NCBI GenBank assembly: GCA_016842065.1
Contig: JAEPDS010000017.1
Coordinates: 10,108-74,107, forward strand
Direction of reading: 5' to 3'
From: Candidatus Thiodiazotropha sp. 'RUGA'
GTDB taxonomy: Bacteria; Pseudomonadota; Gammaproteobacteria; Chromatiales; Chromatiaceae
DNA length: 64,000 nucleotides
Below the pieces are notes generated by a model. It saw only the letters and a list, made by a program, of their open reading frames with translations, searched no databases and was not told where the DNA came from. This document shows positions 26,514-34,966 of this stretch, piece by piece; position 1 is the first letter of the stretch, and each line of letters opens with the position of its first letter. The translations under genes and the position numbers were made by a program.

Positions 26514-29123
26514 GTGGCAAAGATGAAACTCACAGAAAAACTGTCAAAAATTGCTCTAACCCTGCTGGTTTCCGGGATCATCGCAGCATGCGGTGGTGGC
26601 GGCGGCGGTGGTTCGGATGATGACGACGGCGGCGATAGTGGTGATGGTGGCAGCACCAGCGGCAGTATCAGCGGTCAAATATCAGTTCCTGGCTATGTGG
26701 TTACCGACAGCGACGTCAACGATGATCAAACCACGCCGGTCGCCAATCAGCCGGCAAACAATGCACAGTCCGTACCCAACCCGGTCAACATCGGTGGTTA
26801 TGTCAATGTTGCCGGAACAGGTGCAGCCGGCAATCTGAGGTCTTCCGGTGACACGGATGATTACTACCTGGTCAATCTGACTTCGGGGCAGACCCTGGTG
26901 CTGAATATCGGTGATATCGATGTGGGTGGTGTCGATCTGGATCTCTACCTGTTCGATGTGAACAATCTGAGCAATCCGGTAGCCAGTTCAATCGGTACAT
27001 CGAAGTTTGAAACCATCGTGGTGCCATCCGATGGACAGTACTATGTCATCGTGCACGCCTACAGCGGCGCCTCAAACTATCTCCTGTCGATTGGTTTGAC
27101 CGCCTCTTCAATCCTTCCGCAAGGTGGCATGAGCATCACCGATGATTTTGTGCCCGGTGAGGTACTGGTCAAGTTCGATAGTGCTTCCGCCCAGGCGAAA
27201 GCTCTGGACACCGGTCTGAGCCACTACAGCTTCAGCCAATCTGCCGAGAATGAGATCGGCATCCAGCGGCTGACTCTGAATGATCAGTTCGTCAGTCGCG
27301 CAGCGGCCCGGCCTGGTATCTATGCTCAGATGGACAGTGAGGCCCAGCTGAAGCTGGATACCATCATGGCGATCAAAGAGCTCAACCAGCGCAGCGACGT
27401 GGTCTATGCTCAGCCCAACTATATCTATCATGCCTCGGCAACACCGAATGACGAGTATTACAATCTTCAGTGGCACTACAACCAGATCAATCTGCCTCAG
27501 GCCTGGGATATCACCACCGGTGATACCAGCGTCATCGTATCGGTCATCGATACCGGTGTGCTGTTGAACCATCCTGACCTGAGCGGTCAGCTGGTGAACG
27601 GTTATGACTTCATCTCCGATGCCGGCAATGCCAACGACGGCGACGGCATCGATGCCAATCCGGATGATGCCGGTGACGAGATTCAGAACGGCGTCTCCAG
27701 TTTTCACGGTACCCACGTAGCCGGAACCGTGGCCGCCAGCAGCAACAACTCTACCGGTGTAGCCGGTGTGGCCTGGAACGTGCGCATCATGCCGATCCGT
27801 GTGCTGGGTAAGCAGGGTGGTTTCAGTAGCGATATCATCGATGGCATTCTCTTCTCGGCCGGCCTCTCCAATGCATCCGGAACAACACCGAGCCAAAGAG
27901 CGGATGTTATCAACATGAGTCTGGGTGGCGCTTCTCCCGACCAGGCCAGTTTTGATGCGATCACAGCGGCGCGCAACGCCGGGGTTATCGTGATTGCTGC
28001 AGCGGGTAATGAAAACACCTCACAACTGGCCTATCCTGCATCCTATACCGGGGTGGTCTCGGTGAGCTCAGTTGATCAAAGCCGTACCCGGGCACCCTAT
28101 TCGAACTACGGTACCGAGATCGATGTGGCTGCACCTGGTGGTAACACTCAGGCTGACGTGGATGGTGATGGGCGAGCTGACGGTGTACTCAGTACCCTGG
28201 GTGATGACTCTCAGGGTGGCACCAGCTTTACTTATAACTTCTACCAGGGCACTTCGATGGCGGCGCCTCATGTGGCGGGTGTTGCTGCATTGATGAAATC
28301 TGTCTACGCTGGTCTGACGCCGGCCGAGTTCGACAGCATGCTCTCCTCCGGGGAGCTGACGAACGACATCGGTAACAGTGGCCGGGACGATCTCTACGGG
28401 CACGGCCTGATCGATGCCTACAAAGCCGTGGTGGCCGCACAACAGCGGGGTGGTGGTAATACACCCACGGATCCCACACTGAGTGTCAATCCGCAGAGCC
28501 TCAACTTCTCTAATTCACTGCAGTCCACCTCTCTGTTCGTGGAAGAGATCGGCGGTTCTGTCGGTACCGTCCAGATCACTGAAAACATCTCCTGGCTGTC
28601 GGTTGCGGCAAATCAGGTGAATGGTTCAGGTATCGGCAGTTACACCGTCAGTGTCGATCGTAGCGGACTCTCACCGGCAACCTATACCGGTACGATCCAG
28701 GTGAGTGCAGGAACCTCCAGCGTCGATGTGAACGTGATCATGCAGGTATTGGATAGCTCGATTAGCGGAGATGCCGGTCGTCACTACGTACTGCTGGTCA
28801 ACAATGCAACCAGTCAGCCTGTACAGCAGGATGAGGTGAATACCAATACTGGCAGCGGCAGTTACAGCTTCAGTAATGTAAGTTCGGGCGACTACTACAT
28901 TGTTGCCGGTTCAGACATGGATATGGATAACCTGATCTGTGACAACGGTGAGTCCTGTGGTGCTTATCCCACCCTTTCCCAACCCAATGTCATTACGGTT
29001 GGGTCTGGAGCAGTCAATGGGCTGGATTTTTCAGCAACCTATGAATATCAGACGCCAACTTCCAGCGCACTCTCTGCAGAAGAGAGCGTTCAAGAGCTGA
29101 TGATCTACCCACGTCAGGACTGA
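26514..29123 (+). CDS. Lipoprotein subtilisin-family (S8) protease
   Basis: 869 residues from a GTG with AGGGGA eight bases upstream; the ATG three codons on is too far. A lipoprotein signal ends at C26, followed by seven glycines and an acidic Asp/Gly/Ser linker. A PPC-like beta domain (about 85-195), a propeptide-like region (about 210-305) and the S8 domain (about 315-640) follow. The catalytic residues are D346 (VIDTGV), H398 (HGTHVAG) and S581 (GTSMAAPHVAG), with N499 as oxyanion residue. A BACON/Ig-like domain (about 655-745) and another beta domain end the chain. It should act at the cell surface or periplasm. The next gene encodes a PrcB-like lipoprotein 11 bases on. Confidence 0.92.
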   Translation: MAKMKLTEKLSKIALTLLVSGIIAACGGGGGGGSDDDDGGDSGDGGSTSGSISGQISVPGYVVTDSDVNDDQTTPVANQPANNAQSVPNPVNIGGYVNVAGTGAAGNLRSSGDTDDYYLVNLTSGQTLVLNIGDIDVGGVDLDLYLFDVNNLSNPVASSIGTSKFETIVVPSDGQYYVIVHAYSGASNYLLSIGLTASSILPQGGMSITDDFVPGEVLVKFDSASAQAKALDTGLSHYSFSQSAENEIGIQRLTLNDQFVSRAAARPGIYAQMDSEAQLKLDTIMAIKELNQRSDVVYAQPNYIYHASATPNDEYYNLQWHYNQINLPQAWDITTGDTSVIVSVIDTGVLLNHPDLSGQLVNGYDFISDAGNANDGDGIDANPDDAGDEIQNGVSSFHGTHVAGTVAASSNNSTGVAGVAWNVRIMPIRVLGKQGGFSSDIIDGILFSAGLSNASGTTPSQRADVINMSLGGASPDQASFDAITAARNAGVIVIAAAGNENTSQLAYPASYTGVVSVSSVDQSRTRAPYSNYGTEIDVAAPGGNTQADVDGDGRADGVLSTLGDDSQGGTSFTYNFYQGTSMAAPHVAGVAALMKSVYAGLTPAEFDSMLSSGELTNDIGNSGRDDLYGHGLIDAYKAVVAAQQRGGGNTPTDPTLSVNPQSLNFSNSLQSTSLFVEEIGGSVGTVQITENISWLSVAANQVNGSGIGSYTVSVDRSGLSPATYTGTIQVSAGTSSVDVNVIMQVLDSSISGDAGRHYVLLVNNATSQPVQQDEVNTNTGSGSYSFSNVSSGDYYIVAGSDMDMDNLICDNGESCGAYPTLSQPNVITVGSGAVNGLDFSATYEYQTPTSSALSAEESVQELMIYPRQD

Positions 29124-29134
29124 GGGGATAACAG

Positions 29135-29629
29135 ATGAAACTATTTAACACATTGAAATGGCTGGGGCTCTCAGCCCTGTGTATCACTATGACCGCTTGT
29201 AATACCCAGGATAATTCAGTTTCCGTCGTCAAGGACGGTGTTGTCTGCTCGAATAACCAGGCAGCCGGTATGCATCTGGTTAAAGAGGGTGTCATCAAAA
29301 ACGTCGGTGGTGGCGTGGTGATGAGTGACAAATCTCTCAAAGCCGGCGAGGAAACCAAATCTGAGGTGGATGACAGCTGGCTGGTGCGAGTCGACATGGG
29401 GCAGCAGCCGAGTGGTGGGTATGGATTGAAACTGCTCTCTGACAAGTTGGCCATCGAGGAACAGACGGCAACATTTGCGTTGCAGTGGAGTAAGCCTGAG
29501 CCAGGTATGGCACAGGTGCAGATGATCACCTTTCCATGTCTCTATCTGAAAGTTGCCAAAGGTGATTACACCCGCCTGGCGGTGGTTGATGGAGAGGGCA
29601 ATCTGAAGCACAGCCTGGATCTGCCTTAA
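29135..29629 (+). CDS. PrcB-like lipoprotein, partner of the subtilase
   Basis: 164 residues. The lipobox MTAC ends the signal near residue 22. The C-terminal half has the pattern of the PrcB protease-complex family: GQQPSGGYGLKLLS, then a strand pair, then PGMAQVQMITFPCLYLKV. In Treponema denticola PrcB is a lipoprotein needed for the stable dentilisin complex with PrtP, itself a subtilisin-type lipoprotein. The GAGGGG ribosome-binding site lies eight bases before ATG and the gap to the protease gene is 11 bases, so the two are one operon. A chaperone, stabiliser or inhibitor role is inferred. Confidence 0.75.
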   Translation: MKLFNTLKWLGLSALCITMTACNTQDNSVSVVKDGVVCSNNQAAGMHLVKEGVIKNVGGGVVMSDKSLKAGEETKSEVDDSWLVRVDMGQQPSGGYGLKLLSDKLAIEEQTATFALQWSKPEPGMAQVQMITFPCLYLKVAKGDYTRLAVVDGEGNLKHSLDLP

Positions 29630-30090
29630 GTGATAAATTGAACTTATCAATCAGCCGCAGATGCTGACATCGAGTTGAACGCTTATCGGCCCGGTAATCT
29701 CTCTATTACCGGGTCGATAGAAGCTTGATGATTTCCACTCCCGTTGATCATCGACTTTCATTGCCTCCGCATTTCTCTGCAGATAGCCGAAGATTATCCT
29801 TCTTCAGTCGGATAGAAGGGAATTGTTATGCAAGCACCAGGATAATCCTTGCCTGGCTTGTGTACGCTCTCTGAAGATCTCCAATTGTGACGTTTGCTTT
29901 GGCGCCAACAGGAATTCGGATGCGCAGATGAATTCTTTTTATGATCTTTCAGCTCTTTTAATGAATTCAGTGCCCCAATCAGAGGTGAATGGAGTGTGGT
30001 TTTTTCAGTGACGGATTGGTGAAATCCCGTTTTATCTCATTCCAGGAATGGATTTAAATACAAACAGTTGACACAAAAGGGGTGTGATCT
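29630..30090. other. Intergenic region with hairpin
   Basis: Apart from the hairpin at 29690-29713 I see nothing clear. A 62-codon frame (29823-30011) has no ribosome-binding site and no recognisable product. The stretch should hold the GNAT gene promoter. Confidence 0.4.
29690..29713 (+). terminator. Hairpin after the protease-PrcB operon
   Basis: CCCGGTAAT and ATTACCGGG form a perfect 9-bp stem around a 6-base loop, 60 bases after the PrcB-like stop. No U-tract follows, so termination strength is uncertain. Confidence 0.5.
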
Positions 30091-30549
30091 ATGAGCAGTA
30101 ACGGCAGTTATACCGTCTCCTCCGTGCAGAGCAGTGACATTGACAAAATGGTCGATCTGCTGAGACAGCTGTTTTCAATTGAGGCGGATTTTAACGTGGA
30201 TCCGGATAAACAGAGGCGGGGTTTGGAACTGCTGCAGGAGTCAGAAGCAGCAGAGATCTTTGTTGTCAGAAGTGCTCGCCAGGAGGTTGTCGCGATGGCT
30301 ACCCTGCAGTTGGTTGTCTCCACTGCAGAGGGAGGGTTGGTTGCCTGGATGGAGGATGTCGTTGTCGATGCCGACCATCGCGGTCGGGGTGTTGGAGAGT
30401 TTCTGTTATCCCACATCAACCGGTGGGTCGAGAGCCGAGGGATAAAAAGAGTTCAGCTGGTTGCTGACCGGGATAATCGATCAGCACTCGAATTCTATAA
30501 AAAACAGGGATGGCAGGAGATCAATTTGAATGTACTTCGTCATCAATAG
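30091..30549 (+). CDS. GNAT-family N-acetyltransferase
   Basis: 152 residues. The GNAT fold shows motif A with the acetyl-CoA pyrophosphate loop, EDVVVDADHRGRGVGEFLL, and motif B near the end, ADRDNRSALEFYKKQGW. The family moves acetyl from acetyl-CoA to an amine. The substrate is unknown; the length and motifs fit the small single-domain type that acts on amino acids or protein ends. GGGGTG lies seven bases before ATG. A solo MITE end begins 14 bases after the stop. Confidence 0.88.
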   Translation: MSSNGSYTVSSVQSSDIDKMVDLLRQLFSIEADFNVDPDKQRRGLELLQESEAAEIFVVRSARQEVVAMATLQLVVSTAEGGLVAWMEDVVVDADHRGRGVGEFLLSHINRWVESRGIKRVQLVADRDNRSALEFYKKQGWQEINLNVLRHQ

Positions 30550-30562
30550 TGGTTCGAATCCT

Positions 30563-30602
30563 GACCCAGCAGGGCGTATTGGATTAGTGTTAACAGGCCC
30601 TA
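30563..30602. repeat. Solo right end of the MITE family
   Basis: These 40 bases repeat the last 40 of the element at 55696-55982 without a change: ACCCAGCAGGGCGTATTGGA, then TTAGTGTTAACAGGCCC and the flanking TA. No left end is present, so it is a remnant or a product of recombination. Confidence 0.75.
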
Positions 30603-30784
30603 GAATAATTCACTTTTGATCAGCGGCTCAGCGGTTGCGTAAAGCGTGTGAGTTTAGGATAATTGCAGAACAAGGAAGCACTGTGTTTGATGGGTTCATA
30701 GACCTTATGGCGACAGCCTAAGACTGATTGAGCCTGACCATTTCGATGCAGATTACAAAGGATTTTAGGTAGACAGGTAAAACT

Positions 30785-31186
30785 ATGCTATCGAAGAGCG
30801 CTATTGCGGGCTTGGATGCCCCCCATCCAGCTGCACTGTGGGTCGAGAATGTCTCACTGGACCCGCTGCAGATCGATTGTGTCACCGCCCAAATGTTGGC
30901 AATCCTTGATAATCACAGTAAGTTGGGCTTGGAAGAGCAGATTACGCTGATTGCGATTTATGGCGTGGTCAAGGATCGCCCAGGCCTGATCTTCGACCAG
31001 GTTGTGCACAACATCATAGACAAAGCCAGAACCCAAAGTGATGCCAGAGTCATGCAGGAGCTGCATGATCTGAGATTAACCGCAGAGCAACGGATACCCA
31101 AACAGATCATGAGACATTTCAAACTGTTTCTAGCCGAATCGCTGGACGGATTTGATACTTGTCTCGATGCCAGAAATCTTGTTTAA
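30785..31186 (+). CDS. Protein of unknown function
   Basis: 133 residues, no signal peptide or membrane helix, mostly helical, with conserved-looking blocks LDPLQIDCVTAQMLAILD and FDQVVHNIIDKARTQSDARV. I do not recognise the family. AGG lies seven bases before the ATG, which supports translation. It lies alone between the GNAT gene and the MITE-bounded cassette. Confidence 0.6.
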   Translation: MLSKSAIAGLDAPHPAALWVENVSLDPLQIDCVTAQMLAILDNHSKLGLEEQITLIAIYGVVKDRPGLIFDQVVHNIIDKARTQSDARVMQELHDLRLTAEQRIPKQIMRHFKLFLAESLDGFDTCLDARNLV

Positions 31187-31402
31187 GACCCACCTGAATA
31201 ACAGCTCCTAATCTCCGGTATTCTCCCAGCTTTAGTGGAATTCACTCGTTGGCCAGTGTGTTATATGAGAAATAGCGTTTTTCAGTTCCAGTCTCGGTTC
31301 GGAGTCAGGAAATTCCAACAGATGTATATCAATCAAGCTGGTGTTGAAATCACAATCTGCCCGCAAGTTGTGGATCGCTGGATTGTGCATGTTGGTTTTG
31401 GC

Positions 31403-31573
31403 TAGGGGCTGTTTTGTATCCTGCTAGGCAGAGCGTTATTTGGTGGGGCCATGCCCCACCAAAATCCTTTGAAAAAACTTGATGCTATGAGTTGATGTGC
31501 TTAACTACACGCCATCCAACCCAGCCCCGCTTTAATATCAACATGGCGTATTGGATGTGAGTTAGCAGGTCCA
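31403..31573. repeat. Short (type B) MITE-like element, decayed copy
   Basis: About 171 bp that share interior blocks with 44363-44535: GCGTTATTTGGTGG, CATGCCCCACC, GATG-rich sequence and CCATCCAAC. The terminal repeats are decayed (TAGGGGCTGTT on the left; GTTAGCAGGTCC on the right). It lies at the left edge of the toxin-like cassette. Confidence 0.65.
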
Positions 31574-31601
31574 GGTCAAACGGTAGAGGACTTTACGTAT
31601 A

Positions 31602-31623
31602 CCCCCCTGCCATAGCTGGGGGG
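31602..31623 (-). terminator. Hairpin after the DUF1521 gene
   Basis: CCCCCC and GGGGGG pair around a 10-base loop, 24 bases beyond the stop of the leftward DUF1521 gene. No U-tract follows. Confidence 0.4.
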
Positions 31624-31647
31624 ATAACATCTACAGATTAGCGGATT

Positions 31648-32694
31648 TTAACGGTCCCAGTTCCAGTTCATGAGGCCAGTGGTCAGAAACAGCCCCAGTG
31701 CGCGACCGAACTCCTGGCAGAACTCATAGGGTTTCTCAGCACCCGGTTTGGTGACATTGAAATCCTCTTGAGTGGCCATTTCGCCGGTTTCTGGATTGAT
31801 CCATCCTTCTCCATCGGGATTCTCCTGAACCACAAAACCATCCGTGACCAGCAGATCCATCAACTGCCCACCCCGGTCACTCTGGTGAATCTGCATGTCA
31901 CCCTTTTCATTCTGACTCAGACCAGTTACCTGGATCACTTTGTCGCCTTTGGTGATGGTAATGTCATTGGCGACATACATATCATTGTTTTTGAACTTCT
32001 CGGTGTCGATGGTGATCTTGGTGCCATCTTCCAGTTGAAAGGTGCTCTTTTCCCAGAAATTGACATCGGTCTTGCCATCGCCATTCCAATCCACATGGGG
32101 ATCACCCCAAATGTTGGTCTCTTCCCCGGTCTCTTTGTTGCGAACAATGATCTGTGATTTGTTCTCATTCAGCACCAGCTCATATTGATCGCCGAGGTCG
32201 ATGGTGGCCTTACCGTCACACTGCTGGGTCACCGTCCATTCCTGGTTGGCGGGGCATGGCTCAGGAGGGCACGGTTCAGGACCAGGTTCCGGAGGTGCCG
32301 GTTCAGGCGGGCAGGGCGGTTCTGGTGGTGCCGGCACGATTGGGCAAGGTGCCGGACCCGGTTCCGGTGGTGCCGGCTCAGGGGGACAGGGTCCCGGACC
32401 TGGCTCCGGAGGAGAGGGAGGCGGCGGTGTAGGCCCAGGAGGACAGGGTATGAACGGGGGAGGTATGGGAGGTCCAGGCATCGGTGGAAAAGGCAGTTGT
32501 CCTCCGGGCGGACAGGGTAACTTTGGCACTGGCATGCAACCTGGCAGCTGTGGCATATGGGGCTTGGGCAAGGGGATTCTGCCGCAACGTATTTTGAATA
32601 ACGAGGGCAGAGAGAAGTTCATCGGGCCCTGCTTGTCCGATAGAGCGCTGAGCCCGGCGCTTGCGAGTCCATTCATTGGGGGTAAAGACGACAT
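31648..32694 (-). CDS. Proline-rich DUF1521 (metal-induced self-cleaving) protein
   Basis: 348 residues from the ATG at 32694, which has AAGGAG seven bases upstream; ATGs at 32712 and 32745 have none. No signal peptide. Residues about 60-149 are a Pro/Glu/Gly/Cys repeat tract (PPEPGP, PCPPEP). The C-terminal half is DUF1521, the metal-ion-inducible autocleavage domain known from the rhizobial type III effector NopE1, which cuts at GD-PHVD. That site is present: W-G197-D198-P199-H200-V-D, followed by an EF-hand-like DWNGDGKTD. Cleavage by calcium and a secreted-effector role are inferred. The cassette is bounded by MITEs, and a toxin-like gene lies divergent. Confidence 0.85.
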   Translation of the reverse strand: MSSLPPMNGLASAGLSALSDKQGPMNFSLPSLFKIRCGRIPLPKPHMPQLPGCMPVPKLPCPPGGQLPFPPMPGPPIPPPFIPCPPGPTPPPPSPPEPGPGPCPPEPAPPEPGPAPCPIVPAPPEPPCPPEPAPPEPGPEPCPPEPCPANQEWTVTQQCDGKATIDLGDQYELVLNENKSQIIVRNKETGEETNIWGDPHVDWNGDGKTDVNFWEKSTFQLEDGTKITIDTEKFKNNDMYVANDITITKGDKVIQVTGLSQNEKGDMQIHQSDRGGQLMDLLVTDGFVVQENPDGEGWINPETGEMATQEDFNVTKPGAEKPYEFCQEFGRALGLFLTTGLMNWNWDR

Positions 32695-32831
32695 GCTTAC
32701 ACTCCTTTGCATTTGATAGCCAAAAACATGAAACTCATTATTCATCCAAAGCCATGCTCAACAAGCTGGGAATTTCCCTAGTACGCGTTATCCCTAGTAT
32801 CGAAATTGTTTTGCAGGTGTTAGTTTTTTGT

Positions 32832-32861
32832 TTGACAGAGATATTGAGTGCAGTGTGTATT
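32832..32861 (+). promoter_or_regulatory. Promoter candidate for the toxin-like gene
   Basis: TTGACA (32832-32837) and TGTATT (32856-32861) are 18 bases apart, 27 bases before the start codon. It lies in the divergent region shared with the DUF1521 gene. Confidence 0.45.
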
Positions 32862-32887
32862 CATAAAACAGGGAAAGGGAAACGATT

Positions 32888-33463
32888 ATGACTGAAGGCG
32901 TATCAGGTTCCAGAGGCGGTATCGGACAGTCAGGCGAGGGAAACAGTAGTAGTGCCGAGTCGCCTCAATCCACCCAGGCAATGGATGGTATGACGACGGA
33001 AGATCGTTTGAAATCCACTCCAACCGAATTGGATCGCGCACTCGGGCAGCCTGCAGACAGTATGATAGCAGCGGAGGAAGCGAGTAAAGCCGCGAAACAA
33101 AACCCCAAGCAGGATAATGTCCAGATCTGTTGCCGTCCCGCTCAGATTGCCAAGGGCCTGGTGGAGCACTGTTGGGTGCGTACCGATAGCAAGGATGTGG
33201 GGCTTGGTGGAAATCCCGATGTGCTGCCCGGTGAGGCCTATGAGAGTCCCTACGCCACGGAGACCTATGTGATCGACCACTCGAAAGACACGCCAGAGTA
33301 TTGTAGGACAATGAATAATGTCAATGAGCCCTGTGTGAACGGAATTCTTGATGATGAGCTCAACAAATCACAAGGCGGTTTCGGTTTGCACAATAATTGT
33401 CAGAGTTATGCATACAGCGTGGTCAACCGCTGTCGGACCGGTCCTCAAATACCCATGAAGTAA
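32888..33463 (+). CDS. Papain-like toxin-domain protein
   Basis: 191 residues, no signal peptide. The first 75 are low-complexity Ser/Gly/Glu/Gln. The rest matches a cysteine-peptidase-like domain I know from the C-termini of polymorphic and Rhs toxins, with the pattern HxW-KT-TKE-GMG, then VDH, then DE-CVN, then NNCQSF and VL--C. Here these read H94-C-W-V-R-T-D-S-K-D-V-G-L-G, I-D-H131-S, EPCVN and HNNC171-QSYAYSVVNRC. H94 and C171 are the likely catalytic pair in a permuted papain/LRAT layout. The target is unknown. The next gene, seven bases on, encodes a two-helix membrane protein that could be immunity. Confidence 0.65.
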   Translation: MTEGVSGSRGGIGQSGEGNSSSAESPQSTQAMDGMTTEDRLKSTPTELDRALGQPADSMIAAEEASKAAKQNPKQDNVQICCRPAQIAKGLVEHCWVRTDSKDVGLGGNPDVLPGEAYESPYATETYVIDHSKDTPEYCRTMNNVNEPCVNGILDDELNKSQGGFGLHNNCQSYAYSVVNRCRTGPQIPMK

Positions 33464-33470
33464 CCGCCTT

Positions 33471-33734
33471 ATGTCTTCCGGGTCAGCTCAACATCAACGA
33501 CTCTTATTAAGAGTCATCATGGCCTTGGGCTCACTTGCCCTGGGAATCTATTTTGCGCAGTTATCCCTTTTCAATGCCTGGCAGACAGCGTTTGAACAAC
33601 TTGAGCCGCACCATCAGCGGTTTGAGATTCAGTTCTGGCTGTATGCCGTCTTGAGTGTGGTTTGTATCGGATTTTTTATCTGGCTGACCCGGGATACCAT
33701 CAAACATCTGAATGCAAATAATTCTAAGAATTAG
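33471..33734 (+). CDS. Small two-helix membrane protein, possible immunity protein
   Basis: 87 residues with two hydrophobic helices (about 13-33, RVIMALGSLALGIYFAQLSL, and 52-68, FWLYAVLSVVCIGFFIW) joined by a polar loop with His and Glu. No family is recognised. It starts seven bases after the papain-like gene, so it is co-transcribed. Toxin genes are commonly followed by such small membrane immunity proteins when the toxin acts in the periplasm or membrane; this assignment rests on position alone. Confidence 0.55.
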   Translation: MSSGSAQHQRLLLRVIMALGSLALGIYFAQLSLFNAWQTAFEQLEPHHQRFEIQFWLYAVLSVVCIGFFIWLTRDTIKHLNANNSKN

Positions 33735-34052
33735 CCGACCATTGGGTGTGAGCGCCTGAAATCCTGCCGGCCATCTAAGCACAGACAAAGCGGATCAAGG
33801 TGTAAATTATCCCAAGGCTGGGTAGCAGCAAGAGTGACTTGGCAACTGCAGCGTAAATTACACTGGAATTGAGAGCGTTCTGATCAATACACTTTGCAGC
33901 TTTGTCTTGTCCATGTTCGCTTTCAGATGAAAGGATTCATTTGTGGGCTTAGTTGCCTTATCAATAATCGAGTCGTACGGCTGATTATTATTGGTGCGTA
34001 GACGATACAACCCGGTGTACGGTTGCTGGAGGACGCACAAAGTATGAGAAGT

Positions 34053-34311
34053 TAGGGCCTGTTAACACTAATCCAATTGGCCCTGTTGTGCCTGAAAAAG
34101 CGCCAATCAAGGCGCGAGGAGTGAGGTTTGGTGATTCCAAATGAACGACGAGTGGCGCTTTTTCAGGCGCAACCCGGAGGGCTGGGGCTATTTTTCCGCC
34201 CAGTGGCGTTATCATTCGCTCATGTAGAACAACTACACGTCACTCATTCTGCCTTGCTGGACGAAAAAATAGACCCAGCAGGGCCGATTGGATTAGTGTT
34301 AACAGGCCCTA
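34053..34311. repeat. Intact MITE-like element, type A
   Basis: Perfect terminal inverted repeats, GGGCCTGTTAACACTAATCC continuing AAT, bound a 255-bp unit, flanked on each side by TA. The inside holds further inverted blocks (GCCTGAAAAAGCGCC with GGCGCTTTTTCAGGC). It codes for nothing. TA flanks are the mark of IS630/Tc1-mariner-type transposition, so this is probably a non-autonomous derivative. A second copy is at 55696-55982. It lies at the right edge of the toxin-like cassette. Confidence 0.85.
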
Positions 34312-34884
34312 AGAAGAACTGTTGGGTAGCATTGAGAAGGGTAACCACATCAACGAGGGCTCTTCGTTTTCTGCCAGCTCCTCTTTCAGGATCACATGAC
34401 CCGTATTGGTCGACCAGTGGAGTACGCTGTCAGGTCCCCTTTTGACTTGCGGTTGATCCGTGCCTTCCAGGATAGGGCTGCCCATCTGCTGCCACAGCTG
34501 GGTCTTGAGCTGTGTGTGGTATTTTTTACGATAGCCGACCTTTACGCCATTGACCCATTTATCATGGAAAAAGACCGTCACATAGTGGGCAGGAATACCG
34601 TTGAAGACACCGATTTTTGAAGCACATAGGCGATTGCCAAATGGACTTACCTGATCCTGACACTGCCACTCGATGTCGGGAAAGACTTTCATGAACTCCT
34701 CTTCAGTGACCTGGTTATCCAGAGCCTGAAGATTCAGTTTGATCTCATCCTCACCCCAAAGAGTCAACACCACCGTGTCGGTTCGGCGTTGACCGTCTTC
34801 GGTGAAAACCAACCAGAAAATCGGTCCGATCACTGCTACGAAGGCCAGCAGGCGTTTATAAAGAGTCGGCACTTTAAAATTCAT
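34309..34884 (-). CDS. Membrane-anchored protein of unknown function
   Basis: 191 residues. One hydrophobic segment near the N-terminus (about 9-27, RLLAFVAVIGPIFWLVFT) precedes a soluble, probably periplasmic domain with two cysteines (C74, C87) and many Trp, Lys and Gln. I recognise no family. Its stop codon overlaps the right end of the MITE at 34053-34311, so the last residues (LPNSSS) may come from the insertion or its edge. It lies downstream of acs in the same direction but behind a hairpin. Confidence 0.6.
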   Translation of the reverse strand: MNFKVPTLYKRLLAFVAVIGPIFWLVFTEDGQRRTDTVVLTLWGEDEIKLNLQALDNQVTEEEFMKVFPDIEWQCQDQVSPFGNRLCASKIGVFNGIPAHYVTVFFHDKWVNGVKVGYRKKYHTQLKTQLWQQMGSPILEGTDQPQVKRGPDSVLHWSTNTGHVILKEELAENEEPSLMWLPFSMLPNSSS

Positions 34885-34925
34885 CTGATTGCTGTTTCCG
34901 CGATCGTTGGAGCGTGATGGATGAA

Positions 34926-34950
34926 GAGGGCGGTGATCATCACCGCCCTC
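34926..34950 (-). terminator. Terminator-like hairpin after acs
   Basis: GAGGGCGGTG and CACCGCCCTC form a perfect 10-bp stem around ATCAT, 16 bases past the acs stop. There is no strong U-tract. Confidence 0.6.
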
Positions 34951-34966
34951 AGTCAGGTTTGCCGGA

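Noticed and set aside
29823-30011. 62-codon cysteine-containing frame
   Set aside because: No ribosome-binding site and no recognised motif. The cysteines do not form a known metal-binding pattern.
32201-32716. Glycine-rich rightward open frame of about 170 codons
   Set aside because: It is the complementary-strand shadow of the Pro-rich tract of the DUF1521 gene, which has the better ribosome-binding site and a recognisable domain.
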